From a virus: DNA of 64,000 nucleotides. Made by a program: the position numbers and the translations under genes. The notes under the pieces were generated by a model. That model ran no database searches and was not told the origin of the DNA. It saw only the letters and a list, made by a program, of their open reading frames with translations. This document shows positions 15,692 through 25,254 of this stretch, one piece after another (positions within the stretch are counted from its first letter, which is position 1; each line of letters opens with the position of its first letter). The stretch lies in the IMG/VR virus record IMGVR_UViG_3300020160_001966, positions 52,360 through 116,359 of that record, one strand, 5' to 3'.

Positions 15692-17145
15692 TAGATATAA
15701 CTTTAGATTCGAAGAAAAATAAAGGAATATATTCTGGAAAATACTTTGATGAGATTAAAGAGTTCTTTTCTGTAAAAAACGATGCTGCAAAATTTGCAAG
15801 AAATAGATTTGTGCCATCTAGAAAATATGCCATAACTAGCACTGGTCGGTTTGACCCTTGCTTATTGAGTGAAATAATTAAATTTTTAGAACAAAAAACT
15901 GAAACAAAAATAAAAGATATTAAAATAGACCCTCTTTTATTGGATGAGAATATGCCATCCAATCGTGGATGGAGGCAAAACCCCGCATTTTCGTTAAATG
16001 AATATGAATTATCGTTAAAATTGAGGGATTATCAAAAGGATATCGTTGATAAATGTTTGAATTTGGGTAGAGGTACTGTTTTATTGGCGACAGCTGGTGG
16101 TAAAACGTTGGTTATGGCATCACTTTTGTCTAAAGTGTGGACAATGCATTCTTCTTTTAAGGTTTGTTTGATAGTTCCGAATAGAGGTTTGGTTGAACAG
16201 ACTAATAATGATTTCAACGATTATAAAGTACCCTTCACTTTTTCTAAGTGGACTGGCGACGATCCTTTGGATCTTACTAAGAATGTTATAATCTGTAACA
16301 GTTCCATTTTACAATCTAAAAAAAGTGATACGTCTTGGATGGAATTTGTCGATTTGTTGATGATTGACGAATGTCATCACTTGAAAAAGGATAATGAGAT
16401 AACGAAAATAGTAGATTCATGTAAAACCAAGTATAAATTTGGTTTTACTGGCACCTTACCAGAGGATAAAATAGATCAATGGTCTATTATAGGTAAAATA
16501 GGGCCAGTCATATATCAAAAAAGAAGTTTTGAATTGAGAGATCAGAAACATGTTGTACCTGCTATAGCCCAAATATTGGAAATTCATTATAAAACTAAAC
16601 CTGTTAGGAGTTTCGGTACTTTGCTGGCCACGGAAAACTATAAAAATGAAATAAACTTTATAAAAAGTAATAAATTCAGAAATAATGTTATAAAAAAAAT
16701 AGCCAAAAACTCGAATAATAACATATTAATATTGTTGGATTATCTGGATCATGGTGATATACTATACAATATATTGAAAAGCGAACTCAAAGATAAAGAA
16801 GTCTTTTATATAAAGGGTGAGGTTGATGTTTCTGATAGAGAAACGATGAGGAAGACTATGGAATGTAAAGATAACGTTGTCTGCATAGCTATTTCTAAAA
16901 TTTTCTCAACTGGTATAAATATAAAAAATTTACACTATATAGTTTTTGCTGGTGGTGGTAAATCCAAAATTAAAACGCTTCAAAGTATAGGTAGAGGATT
17001 GCGTTTACATGAAAAGAAAAATACTTTATACATAGTTGATATTGCAGATCAACTATATTATGGAATGCAGCATCAGAGTAAAAGAATCGAGTTTTATGAT
17101 CAAGAGAAAATATCTTCACAATTGTTAAAATTATATGAAAATTAA
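15688..17145 (+). CDS. uvsW: UvsW-type SF2 helicase
   Basis: 485 aa (T4 UvsW 587 with its C-terminal extension). The N-terminal domain precedes LRDYQKDIV (Q-type motif), Walker A TAGGKT, motif II DECHH, motif III TGTLPE and motif VI QSIGRGLRLH. It unwinds or branch-migrates recombination intermediates and R-loops, switching origin to recombination-dependent replication. It sits between uvsY and the gp55 gene. Confidence 0.85.
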   Translation: MIDITLDSKKNKGIYSGKYFDEIKEFFSVKNDAAKFARNRFVPSRKYAITSTGRFDPCLLSEIIKFLEQKTETKIKDIKIDPLLLDENMPSNRGWRQNPAFSLNEYELSLKLRDYQKDIVDKCLNLGRGTVLLATAGGKTLVMASLLSKVWTMHSSFKVCLIVPNRGLVEQTNNDFNDYKVPFTFSKWTGDDPLDLTKNVIICNSSILQSKKSDTSWMEFVDLLMIDECHHLKKDNEITKIVDSCKTKYKFGFTGTLPEDKIDQWSIIGKIGPVIYQKRSFELRDQKHVVPAIAQILEIHYKTKPVRSFGTLLATENYKNEINFIKSNKFRNNVIKKIAKNSNNNILILLDYLDHGDILYNILKSELKDKEVFYIKGEVDVSDRETMRKTMECKDNVVCIAISKIFSTGINIKNLHYIVFAGGGKSKIKTLQSIGRGLRLHEKKNTLYIVDIADQLYYGMQHQSKRIEFYDQEKISSQLLKLYEN

Positions 17146-17623
17146 AGAACCAGTTAAAGAACCAGTTAAGGAAAAAGTTAAAAGAAAAAAACAAGATAAG
17201 CCGCATTATGTCAATGCGAGAGAATTCGAAGATGCTTTGATAAAATATTATGATGATGATAAAATAAGCGATTATATTGGGCAGAGTTTACATAAAATAG
17301 CAACAGGGTTATCGTACGCTCCCAACTTTATAAATTATTCCTTCAAAGAAGATATGGTAGGTGATGCAGTTGTTAAAATGTACCAAGCCATATTGCATAA
17401 AAAATTTAAATTGAATAAAGGTTTTTCTCCTTTTGGTTATTTTACAACCATCGCATATCATGCTTTCATATGTCGAATAAAAAAGGAAAAGAAACATCAT
17501 GAGGTCATTGAAGAGTATAAGGAAAGAAACTTTGATTTAATGATGCAAGGTTCAGAGGATTTTCCCTCACATAAAGTTTATAGTAGACCAGCACCTTTGG
17601 ACAAAGCCGATTATACCTACTAA
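17135..17623 (+). CDS. gp55: Late-transcription sigma factor gp55
   Basis: 162 aa (T4 gp55 185 aa). YVNAREFEDALIKYY, PNFINYSFKEDMVGDAVVKM and GFSPFGYFTTIAYHAFICRI are the sigma region-2-like blocks of T4 gp55; KKEKKHHEVIEEY follows. The N-terminus is a short Lys/Glu/Pro-Val repeat. It directs host RNA polymerase to TATAAATA boxes, which are abundant in this window, so factor and sites agree. It overlaps uvsW by 11 bp. Confidence 0.8.
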   Translation: MKIKEPVKEPVKEKVKRKKQDKPHYVNAREFEDALIKYYDDDKISDYIGQSLHKIATGLSYAPNFINYSFKEDMVGDAVVKMYQAILHKKFKLNKGFSPFGYFTTIAYHAFICRIKKEKKHHEVIEEYKERNFDLMMQGSEDFPSHKVYSRPAPLDKADYTY

Positions 17624-17626
17624 TAA

Positions 17627-18640
17627 ATGAAAAAAATAGCGATATATAGCGATTTACATTTAGGTATACATCAGAATAATTCAAATTGGCACAAGATAGC
17701 CGATGAGTGGTCTGATTGGTTTATTGATGATTTAAAAAAACAAAATTTAGATACTTTGTTTTTTCTAGGAGATTATTTTCATTCTAGATCAGAGATATCT
17801 GTCAATACTCTTCATTTTGCATCGAGTATGATACATAAATTTAAAGATTTTGATATCAAAATGCTGGTTGGTAATCATTGTAGTTTTTATAAAGATAGGC
17901 CAGATATACATTCACTTTCCATATTTAAAGGATATTCCAATATTGAGATTGTGGATAAGCCTAAAAATTTTGAAATCTTTGGTAAAAACGTTTTTATGGC
18001 TCCTTGGGGTACTGAAATTGATCAGATAAATGATTGTGATGTATTGATGGGGCATTTTGAAATTGAATCGTTCAAAATGAATCCTTCAAAATTTTGCGAA
18101 CATGGTTTCACGGCTACTCAGTTGTTGAAAAAAACCCATCTTATATTCAGTGGCCATTTTCATTTGAGAGATGAACGAGAATATAAGAACGGTAAAATAG
18201 TATACGTTGGAAATCCTTTTCAAATGGATTTTGGTGATTATGGTGATAGCAAAGGTTATTATGTTTTAAATTTTGAAGATTTGAGCTATGATTTTTTTGA
18301 AAACAATATATCACCTAAACATAAAAAGGTTAAACTGTCTGAATTGGATACGAATAAAGATGCCATTTCTAATAATATTGTTAAAATTATTGTAGATAAA
18401 AAGATAGAAGATGGTGGATACGACAAATATTCTCAAAATGTATCTAATTTAAAACCCTTTTCTTTTTCTTTTGACAATTCTATGGATTTAGATGAGCCTA
18501 AATTAGATGAGGAATCTGAAAATATTGATATGTCTGGTGTTGATTTTTCCAAAGCTATAACAGATTTTGTCGATATTATGAACATCGACAATAAAGAAGA
18601 TGTTTTGAATTACATAATGGATTTATATAAAAGAATATGA
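17627..18640 (+). CDS. gp47: Recombination nuclease subunit gp47 (Mre11/SbcD-like)
   Basis: 337 aa (T4 339). Phosphoesterase motifs in order: SDLHLG, GDYFHSR, GNHC, GHFE and SGHFHLRDE. It partners gp46 in end resection for recombination-dependent replication. In motif III the Asp of GNHD, which normally assists the catalytic His, is Cys. The C-terminus is acidic. It overlaps the gp46 gene by 4 bp. Confidence 0.85.
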   Translation: MKKIAIYSDLHLGIHQNNSNWHKIADEWSDWFIDDLKKQNLDTLFFLGDYFHSRSEISVNTLHFASSMIHKFKDFDIKMLVGNHCSFYKDRPDIHSLSIFKGYSNIEIVDKPKNFEIFGKNVFMAPWGTEIDQINDCDVLMGHFEIESFKMNPSKFCEHGFTATQLLKKTHLIFSGHFHLRDEREYKNGKIVYVGNPFQMDFGDYGDSKGYYVLNFEDLSYDFFENNISPKHKKVKLSELDTNKDAISNNIVKIIVDKKIEDGGYDKYSQNVSNLKPFSFSFDNSMDLDEPKLDEESENIDMSGVDFSKAITDFVDIMNIDNKEDVLNYIMDLYKRI

Positions 18641-20427
18641 AAAAAATAATATTTAAAACTTTAAAATTAAAAAATTTTTTTAGTGTTGGAAATGAACCTG
18701 TTGTTATAAATTTTCAAAAAGGTCTTAATATTATAACAGGTATCAATAAAGACTTAATGGATAGACAAAATGGGACTGGTAAAAGTACTATTATAGACGC
18801 TTTTCATTTTTCTTTGTTTGGGGAGACTACTAGAGATTTAAAAAAGGAATTTGTTTGCAATAATATAACGAATGAAATGTCTGAAGTGTCTTTAGCATTT
18901 TCTATAGGTGATGATCGATATGAAATATATAGAACATTGAAGCCTTCCAAATGCTACTTGTACCATAATGAGGAAGATATAAGCAGGGATAGTATGTCTA
19001 ATACTACTGAATATGTTTTATCATTACTTAAAATAACACCAGAGATTTTTTCTAATTGCATATGTCTTTCTATAAATTCTACAGTTCCTTTCATGGCTCA
19101 GAAAAAGATAGAAAAAAGAAAATTCATAGAAAATGTTTTTAATTTGAACATTTTTTCTGAAATGAATTGTTTTTTAAAAGAAGATTATTCTGATGTTAAG
19201 AAAAAATTGGAATATAATAGAGAAATGCATGTCCAATCGGAAAACAATTTAAAAATATTATTTGAAAAAAATAAAAAAATAACCGAGGAGCGTCTTAATA
19301 GAATTTTACATTGTGAGGATAATGTAAAAGAATACTCTGAGGAGATTGCTCAGTTGAATGAGTTCATATCTAATTATAACCCATCAGATAGTAAAAAAAA
19401 TGAAATAAAAATACAGAAATTGTCAGATAAGGAAATTGAAAGAAATAATGCTAAAGATATTCAAATTAATGAAATCTCTAGATTAAAAACTAGTATAGAT
19501 TTTTTGAATAAGAATCTATCTAAAATAGGGACCAAGGAAAGTAAATGTCCAGTTTGTTTAAAATCGTTAGATGATCACGATTTTGAATACATTGAAGAGG
19601 AGAAAAACAAAATTTTAAAAGATATTGAAAATTTCAATAAAGAAATGTCTTCAAAAAGTGTAGAACTTCAAAATTTAAAAAAAGAAATAGAGTTGATAAT
19701 AAAGGCTAAAAATGTTTTAAATCAAGAAATAAACATTGATAAATTAAAAGAACAAAAAATAGTTAATGATAGAAATAAAATAACATCTTTGAATAAAAAG
19801 ATGTTAGATCAACAGAAAGAAATAGATTCTTTAAAAAGTTTAAACATTAAAGAGAATGACGATACGGAACTATATGAAAAAAAATTACAAGAGATAAAGG
19901 ATGGGATCGATGTATTAGTTTCCAAGATGTATATTTTGGAAAATGTTAAATTTGCTTTGTCCGAGGAAGGTATAAAAAGTTTTGTGGTCAACAAAATGTT
20001 GAAATTGTTCAATGGTAAAATATCGCATTACTTGAAAGAAATGAACTCAAACATAACCGTGCAATTCGATCAATATTTTGAAGAAACTATTAAAAATGAG
20101 AGAAATAAACCTACGATGTATTTTAATTATAGCGGAGCGGAGAGAAAGGCTATAGACTTGGCTATCATGTTTGCTTTCATAGATATTTTGAAAATGCAGA
20201 CCAATATTAATTACAATGTTCAATTTTATGATGAATTATTGGATACTAGTTTAGATTCATCTGGAGTTGAAAGTGTTGTGAAAATATTGAATAGTTTTGT
20301 GGATAATGATAATTATGGCATATATGTCATCTCCCACAGAAAAGAATGTTCGAAAATGTCAACTGGTGAAGTTGTATTTTTGGAAAAGGATAATGGTATA
20401 ACGAAAAGAGTTGCTATTGAGGTTTGA
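18637..20427 (+). CDS. gp46: Recombination nuclease subunit gp46 (Rad50/SbcC-like ATPase)
   Basis: 596 aa (T4 560). Walker A NGTGKSTIIDAF near residue 47, a long coiled coil interrupted by the zinc hook CPVC (near residue 305), a C-terminal signature YSGAERKAIDLAI, Walker B-type VQFYDELLDTSLD and the H-loop ISHRKE. It forms the ATP-driven clamp with gp47. Confidence 0.85.
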   Translation: MKKIIFKTLKLKNFFSVGNEPVVINFQKGLNIITGINKDLMDRQNGTGKSTIIDAFHFSLFGETTRDLKKEFVCNNITNEMSEVSLAFSIGDDRYEIYRTLKPSKCYLYHNEEDISRDSMSNTTEYVLSLLKITPEIFSNCICLSINSTVPFMAQKKIEKRKFIENVFNLNIFSEMNCFLKEDYSDVKKKLEYNREMHVQSENNLKILFEKNKKITEERLNRILHCEDNVKEYSEEIAQLNEFISNYNPSDSKKNEIKIQKLSDKEIERNNAKDIQINEISRLKTSIDFLNKNLSKIGTKESKCPVCLKSLDDHDFEYIEEEKNKILKDIENFNKEMSSKSVELQNLKKEIELIIKAKNVLNQEINIDKLKEQKIVNDRNKITSLNKKMLDQQKEIDSLKSLNIKENDDTELYEKKLQEIKDGIDVLVSKMYILENVKFALSEEGIKSFVVNKMLKLFNGKISHYLKEMNSNITVQFDQYFEETIKNERNKPTMYFNYSGAERKAIDLAIMFAFIDILKMQTNINYNVQFYDELLDTSLDSSGVESVVKILNSFVDNDNYGIYVISHRKECSKMSTGEVVFLEKDNGITKRVAIEV

Positions 20428-20451
20428 TTTATTCGATGTTTTAAGTATATA
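20424..20451 (+). promoter_or_regulatory. Possible early-type promoter of the GT-B gene
   Basis: TTGATT, 16 bp, TATATA, 11 nt, ATG at 20463, starting inside the last codon of gp46. Confidence 0.4.
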
Positions 20452-20462
20452 TTTTAAATACC

Positions 20463-21686
20463 ATGATTCAGTTACCAAGCAATTTTATAACGTCTCCCTT
20501 ATTGAAAAATTCTAGAAATTATGAACCTATTTTGCAGAAAAAAAATAATGTTGATGATTTAACTCCACCAGAGGCCAATGTTCCTAGAGTATTACAATAC
20601 TACGCTGATTATAGTGGGTGTGGTTTCTGGAGAATGATATGGCCAGAGCATTTGTTGAATGCTTTCAATCACTTCACGGTTCATGGTTCTACAGTGATGA
20701 ATTTGGATCCTAGATATTATGTTAATGTCAAAGCTGTAAGAATACAAAGGCAAGCTACTTCACATCAACTTAGATTCGTCCAATTCTTAAAAGAGATATC
20801 TAAAGAAATTGGGTTTAGAGTTATATATGAAATTGATGATTTAATATTTGCCGAAGATATTCCAGAGTATAACAAATATAAGCCAGCTTTTACTGATCCA
20901 GAAATTAGAAAAAACTGTCAAGAAATTATGTCTTTGTGTGATGAAATTACGGTAACTTGTCCATTCATGAAGCAATATTATATGGAAAAAACTGGACACA
21001 AGAATGTCACAATAATTCCAAATTTCCCTCCTAAATTTTGGCTTGGTCATTTTTATGACGAAAAGCAAATATCTAATAATTACGATACTTATAAATCCAA
21101 ACCTCGTATACTATATGCTGGATCTGGTGCTCACTTTGATGTTGATAATAGAGTAAATCAAAACGATGATTTCGCCCACGTTATTGATGTTATAGCTAAA
21201 ACTGTAGACAAATATCAATGGGTTTTCTTAGGTGCATATCCATTGCCTCTTAGAAATTTGGTACAATCTGGTAAAATAGAGTTTCATCCTTGGACTAATT
21301 TATATTTTTACGGTGAGAAAATTAAAAATCTAAGAATAAACATGCTAGTTGCTCCTTTGCAGAATAATAATTTTAATAAATCCAAATCAGATTTGAAATT
21401 GATAGAGGCTAATGCTTTTGGTTTACCAATTGCTTGTCAAAATCTATGCACTTATGAAAACGCTAGATTTAAATTTGATACTGGGGAAGAAATGATAGAT
21501 ATGATTGGCGATGTTCTTAGTAAGAAGGGTAGATACATGAATATATCTGGTAGAGCTAGATCCGATGCTAATAAAAGATGGTTAGAGAATGATGATAATA
21601 TTAAATGCTATCAAGAATTATTTTCTTTACCCTATGGTCATAAAGATAGGAAAATTTTGAATGCTATTAACGGTATAGTTGTTTAA
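20463..21686 (+). CDS. GT-B fold glycosyltransferase
   Basis: 407 aa. The N-terminal half has YYADYSGCGFWRMIWPEHLL and VIYEIDDLIFAED, the C-terminal half PRILYAGSGAHF, WVFLGAYPLPL, EFHPWTN and KSKSDLKLIEANAFGLPIAC (E-x7-E-like donor site). These are group-1 glycosyltransferase features, in a form common between recombination and replication genes of marine T4-like phages. DNA-base or host-surface glycosylation are both possible; a role on DNA is suggested only by position. Confidence 0.65.
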   Translation: MIQLPSNFITSPLLKNSRNYEPILQKKNNVDDLTPPEANVPRVLQYYADYSGCGFWRMIWPEHLLNAFNHFTVHGSTVMNLDPRYYVNVKAVRIQRQATSHQLRFVQFLKEISKEIGFRVIYEIDDLIFAEDIPEYNKYKPAFTDPEIRKNCQEIMSLCDEITVTCPFMKQYYMEKTGHKNVTIIPNFPPKFWLGHFYDEKQISNNYDTYKSKPRILYAGSGAHFDVDNRVNQNDDFAHVIDVIAKTVDKYQWVFLGAYPLPLRNLVQSGKIEFHPWTNLYFYGEKIKNLRINMLVAPLQNNNFNKSKSDLKLIEANAFGLPIACQNLCTYENARFKFDTGEEMIDMIGDVLSKKGRYMNISGRARSDANKRWLENDDNIKCYQELFSLPYGHKDRKILNAINGIVV

Positions 21687-21990
21687 TTAAAAACAAAATG
21701 CTTGGATATGTAAAATATGTTAATATTGGATACCATAGTGGATAATTCAATATTAACATTGTTAAGCCTCCAATTATTAATGATAGCCAAAAACTCATAC
21801 ATATCCAACAGGATAAAAGTTTTCCTAAAAATTCATTTTTAAAAGATACGATATCTATGAATTTATCAAAAGTGTATATGTATTTTTTATTAAAAAAAAT
21901 ATGGGATATTGTTGTTGTTAGTGGTGAAAAGAACCATAGTATGAGTATGCTGTTTACTATAAATAACCCCATTACATACGCCGTTGTCAT
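21667..21990 (-). CDS. Small membrane protein with CxxC segment (DUF1360-like)
   Basis: 107 aa, about three membrane helices (MTTAYVMGLFIVNSILILWF; near 55-80; near 83-100). The middle has LLSCWICMSFWLSLIIGG, matching LLCPECSSFWFGLL in the gene at 50209, so the two are paralogues of a DUF1360-type phage family. It overlaps the GT-B gene convergently by 20 bp and its own upstream gene by 4 bp. Confidence 0.55.
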   Translation of the reverse strand: MTTAYVMGLFIVNSILILWFFSPLTTTISHIFFNKKYIYTFDKFIDIVSFKNEFLGKLLSCWICMSFWLSLIIGGLTMLILNYPLWYPILTYFTYPSILFLIKQLYR

Positions 21991-22181
21991 TTTTTCAAAT
22001 ACTCTTTAATTCTGGATATAAAACCGTTTCTCAAATTTCTTTCCGCACATGAATTACATCCACCTTGTCTTTTTATAGCGTCTAATGTTCTATTGTATTC
22101 GTCTCTAAGGGATTGACAATCGGTTATCTCTTGTGGACACGGTTGGTTGTTATCGAAAAATCTGCTTGCAATGTCTTCCAT
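21987..22181 (-). CDS. Small Cys-containing phage protein
   Basis: 64 aa from the ATG at 22181; an upstream hydrophobic extension to 22241 is non-coding-like and overlaps the polymerase start. CPQEITDCQSLRDEYNRTLD and KRQGGCNSCAERNLRNGFI give four cysteines, typical of a small family in T4-like phages. Function unknown. Divergent from gene 43. Confidence 0.5.
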   Translation of the reverse strand: MEDIASRFFDNNQPCPQEITDCQSLRDEYNRTLDAIKRQGGCNSCAERNLRNGFISRIKEYLKK

Positions 22182-22222
22182 AAACTGTATAATTATATTT
22201 ATAATTAAAACAAAAAATTCAA

Positions 22223-24796
22223 ATGTATAGAAATTTGTCATATAATTCTAAAAAACAATGTATGAAAATCTTCACTTGGAGTGAAGATGGTCAAAGAATC
22301 GTAGCAGATACATCATATCGACCTTATTTGTATTTGGAGACTAATGGTGATCATGAAGCGGTGAGTATTTTTAACACAAAATTAAAAAAGAAATCATTTT
22401 CAACTCAATTTGATAGATTAAAATATGTAAAAGAACTTGACCCATCTACTAGATTATTCGAGAACTTAAATGTTTATCAGCAATTTTTGATCGACATGTT
22501 TCATAATGAATATCAAAAACCTGATTTTTTAAAACATCCTTTAAAGGTTTATTACTTGGATATTGAGGTTTATTCTAAAGATGAAGGATTTCCCCATCCA
22601 GAACAAGCCAATGCTATAGTTAATGTCATAACGTTATATAATTCTTTGGATGATGTATATCATACTTGGGGTTTGAAGCAATACAAATCCAAAGAATCGA
22701 ATATATATTATCACCATTGTTCTTCGGAGAAACAATTGTTGGAGAAATTTATATCTTATATCGAAAAGGATCATATGGATGTATTGTCTGGTTGGAATAG
22801 TAAACTTTTCGATATACCATATTTGGTTAATAGGATTCGAAAGATATGTGGAGATGAAGATGTTTTAAGATTGTCTCCAACCAATAATGTTTATAGTAGA
22901 AAAGCATTTGGTAAATTTGGAAGAGAAGAGACTGTTTGGGTTTTAGATGGAGTCTCTTCTGTGGATTATATTGATGCGTATAGAAAATTTTGTTTAATTC
23001 CTAGAGAGAATTACAAATTAGACACTATAGCATCCATAGAGTTGGGTGAGAATAAAGTGGATTATGGTGGTGGTAATTTTTCTGATTTGGCCGATAATAA
23101 TTGGGAAACATTCGTAGACTATAATATTCAAGACGTTAAAATTCTAGTAAAGCTGGATAACAATTTAAGATATATGGAGCTTTTAAGGTCTTTGTCCGTG
23201 ACTGGTTTGACAACGATGGAGAGTGCTTTGCATAGTATAGGTGTTATAACTGGAGCAGCTGCAATAAGAGCTAGGGCTAGAGATAAAAAAATACCTACTT
23301 TTATAAGAGATTCTGATAAAATTTCCAAAAACGAAGGAGCTTTTGTGAAAGAGCCAGAGTCTGGTATACATAAACATTTGGTATCTTTCGATGCCAATTC
23401 TCTTTATCCCAACACTATGATAACTCTAAACATATCTCCTGAAACAAAGATTGGTGTTGTTATAGAAGAGAATGAAAATGAGATAAAATTGAGGGATGTT
23501 AACGATAAAACTCATACTTTATCTAAAAGTTCATTTAAAAAACTTATAGAAAAGGAAAGTATATCTATTTCTAAAGCAAATGTTTTATTTACTCAAAAGA
23601 AAAAGGGTTTATTTCCTGAGATAATTGATATTTACTATAAAAAGCGGGTTGATGCTAGGAAAGAATTGAACAAATTAGAAAGGGAAATATCGGAAATGGA
23701 GGATGGAGATGCTAAAGATGTATTAAAAAATGAGGCGAAACTTTTCGATATCAAGCAAATGACTTATAAAATTTTCTTAAATTCAATTTATGGCGCTTTT
23801 GGTAACAAGTATTTTGTTTTAGGTGATGATGATTTGGCTAGATCTATAACTTTGACAGGTCAATCTATTATTAATGAAGGATCGAGTGTTTTAACAAATT
23901 ATGTGGAGAATATAGTTGAAAAGAAAGTGTCTAGGGATGTTATTAGATATATAGACACCGACAGTTTGTTTTTTTCATTTGATGAAATTATCGAAAATAA
24001 TAAAATTGTTTTTTCTGAAAAAAATAAAGTTACAAAAGAGATGTATGATCTTATAGATGATGCTACAAAATATTTAAACGAAAATATTAAAAAATGGGCT
24101 GAGATTGAACTTAACAGTAAAGATCCTAGAATAGAATTTAAGAGAGAAAAAATATGTGATCTTGGTATGTTCTTGAAAAAGAAACATTACATATTACACA
24201 TATTAGATTCTGAAGGCATAAAATGTGATAAATTTAAATATACTGGTGTTGATGTGGTAAAAAGCACTATGCCTAAAAAAGTTAAACCTTTTGTAAAAAA
24301 TATCGCAGAAACTCTTTTGACCACGATGGATCATTCTAAAACGAATGATGTTATTGTTAAAGCGCATGATGAATTTTTGAAACTTTCATTGGAGGAAATT
24401 TCTACTATAGTTGGTATAAAAAATTACGATAAGTATTCCAAAATGTGTCAAGAGTTTCAAACTGTTAAAGGTATGCCTTATCACGTTAAAGCTGCATATT
24501 ATCACAATTTACTTTTGGATAGGTTGGAATTGGGTAAAAAATATGAAAAAATACAAAGCGGAGATAAGATTAAATTGTTTTATTTGAAACAACCTAATCG
24601 TTTTGGTATAGATTCCATAGCTTTTAAATACTATTATCCAGATGAATTTAGGAGTTTGTTTGAAATAGATTATGAAAAAATGTTTGATAAAATAATATAT
24701 TCTCCAGTTCAAAAATTTTTCAAAACAGTGAATTGGATACCTCAAAAACCTAACAATATGGTAGCTTGTAATTTGATGGATTTTTTATCTGAATAG
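22223..24796 (+). CDS. gp43: Replicative DNA polymerase gp43 (family B)
   Basis: 857 aa (T4 898). Exonuclease motifs: YLDIEVYS (Exo I), SGWNSKLFDIPYL (Exo II), YNIQDVKIL (Exo III). Polymerase motifs: FDANSLYPNTMI (A), KIFLNSIYGAFGNKYF (B), RYIDTDSLFF (C). The C-terminus ends FFKTVNWIPQKPNNMVACNL... like T4-type polymerases. Both proofreading and polymerising centres look intact. Confidence 0.92.
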   Translation: MYRNLSYNSKKQCMKIFTWSEDGQRIVADTSYRPYLYLETNGDHEAVSIFNTKLKKKSFSTQFDRLKYVKELDPSTRLFENLNVYQQFLIDMFHNEYQKPDFLKHPLKVYYLDIEVYSKDEGFPHPEQANAIVNVITLYNSLDDVYHTWGLKQYKSKESNIYYHHCSSEKQLLEKFISYIEKDHMDVLSGWNSKLFDIPYLVNRIRKICGDEDVLRLSPTNNVYSRKAFGKFGREETVWVLDGVSSVDYIDAYRKFCLIPRENYKLDTIASIELGENKVDYGGGNFSDLADNNWETFVDYNIQDVKILVKLDNNLRYMELLRSLSVTGLTTMESALHSIGVITGAAAIRARARDKKIPTFIRDSDKISKNEGAFVKEPESGIHKHLVSFDANSLYPNTMITLNISPETKIGVVIEENENEIKLRDVNDKTHTLSKSSFKKLIEKESISISKANVLFTQKKKGLFPEIIDIYYKKRVDARKELNKLEREISEMEDGDAKDVLKNEAKLFDIKQMTYKIFLNSIYGAFGNKYFVLGDDDLARSITLTGQSIINEGSSVLTNYVENIVEKKVSRDVIRYIDTDSLFFSFDEIIENNKIVFSEKNKVTKEMYDLIDDATKYLNENIKKWAEIELNSKDPRIEFKREKICDLGMFLKKKHYILHILDSEGIKCDKFKYTGVDVVKSTMPKKVKPFVKNIAETLLTTMDHSKTNDVIVKAHDEFLKLSLEEISTIVGIKNYDKYSKMCQEFQTVKGMPYHVKAAYYHNLLLDRLELGKKYEKIQSGDKIKLFYLKQPNRFGIDSIAFKYYYPDEFRSLFEIDYEKMFDKIIYSPVQKFFKTVNWIPQKPNNMVACNLMDFLSE

Positions 24797-24798
24797 TG

Positions 24799-24826
24799 TT
24801 GACATTTCGTATATTTTTGTTAAATT
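24799..24826 (+). promoter_or_regulatory. Early-type promoter of the 24834 gene
   Basis: TTGACA, 16 bp, TAAATT, 7 nt, ATG at 24834. Confidence 0.6.
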
Positions 24827-24833
24827 ATAGTCT

Positions 24834-25181
24834 ATGGAAAATAAAGTTAAAGTATTCATTGATCATGTTGGACACACAATTGTTGGAGAACTTTTGGGTG
24901 AAGAAAATAAAATTTTAAAAATCAAAAATCCAGCAATTTTGATCGCATCTCCAAATAATAACGGTCAACTTACAGTTCAACTTGTTCCCGTCTTCTTTAA
25001 AGAATTTATAAAGCAAGATAAGAGGGAAAATGGTTCTGTTTTTAATTATAATGTGGATAACATTGTGTCTTCTGAAGTCGATTTGGAAACACGTTTGTTG
25101 GAACAATATGTTGGAATGTTCACACCAGCACCTAAAGTTGAAAATAAGGAGACTCCGACAATCAAATTGTTTGATGAGTAA
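24834..25181 (+). CDS. Conserved T4-like phage protein between polymerase and recombinase (possible Sm-like fold)
   Basis: 115 aa. FIDHVGHTIVGELLGE, KILKIKNPAIL and GQLTVQLVPVFFKEFI give a short beta-barrel pattern reminiscent of Sm/LSm proteins; a protein in this position between gp43 and UvsX is conserved in marine T4-like phages as I recall. The C-terminal ETPTIKLFDE could be a partner-binding tail. The RNA-binding idea is inference. Confidence 0.55.
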   Translation: MENKVKVFIDHVGHTIVGELLGEENKILKIKNPAILIASPNNNGQLTVQLVPVFFKEFIKQDKRENGSVFNYNVDNIVSSEVDLETRLLEQYVGMFTPAPKVENKETPTIKLFDE

Positions 25182-25203
25182 TTAAATCTAATATTTGATG
25201 CTA

Positions 25204-25240
25204 AAAAAATCCGTGAGAGTTTGACTTTCACGGATTTTTT
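25204..25240 (+). terminator. Rho-independent terminator carrying the uvsX -35 box
   Basis: AAAAAATCCGTGA pairs with TCACGGATTTTTT, with further pairs inward and a TTTGA loop. The T-run completes a canonical terminator for the 24834 gene. The uvsX -35 box TTGACT (25221-25226) lies in the loop and inner stem. Confidence 0.75.
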
Positions 25241-25248
25241 GTTAACAT
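25221..25248 (+). promoter_or_regulatory. Early-type promoter of uvsX
   Basis: TTGACT, 16 bp, TAACAT, 6 nt, ATG at 25255. Ideal geometry for a leaderless start. Confidence 0.65.
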
Positions 25249-25254
25249 ATATAC

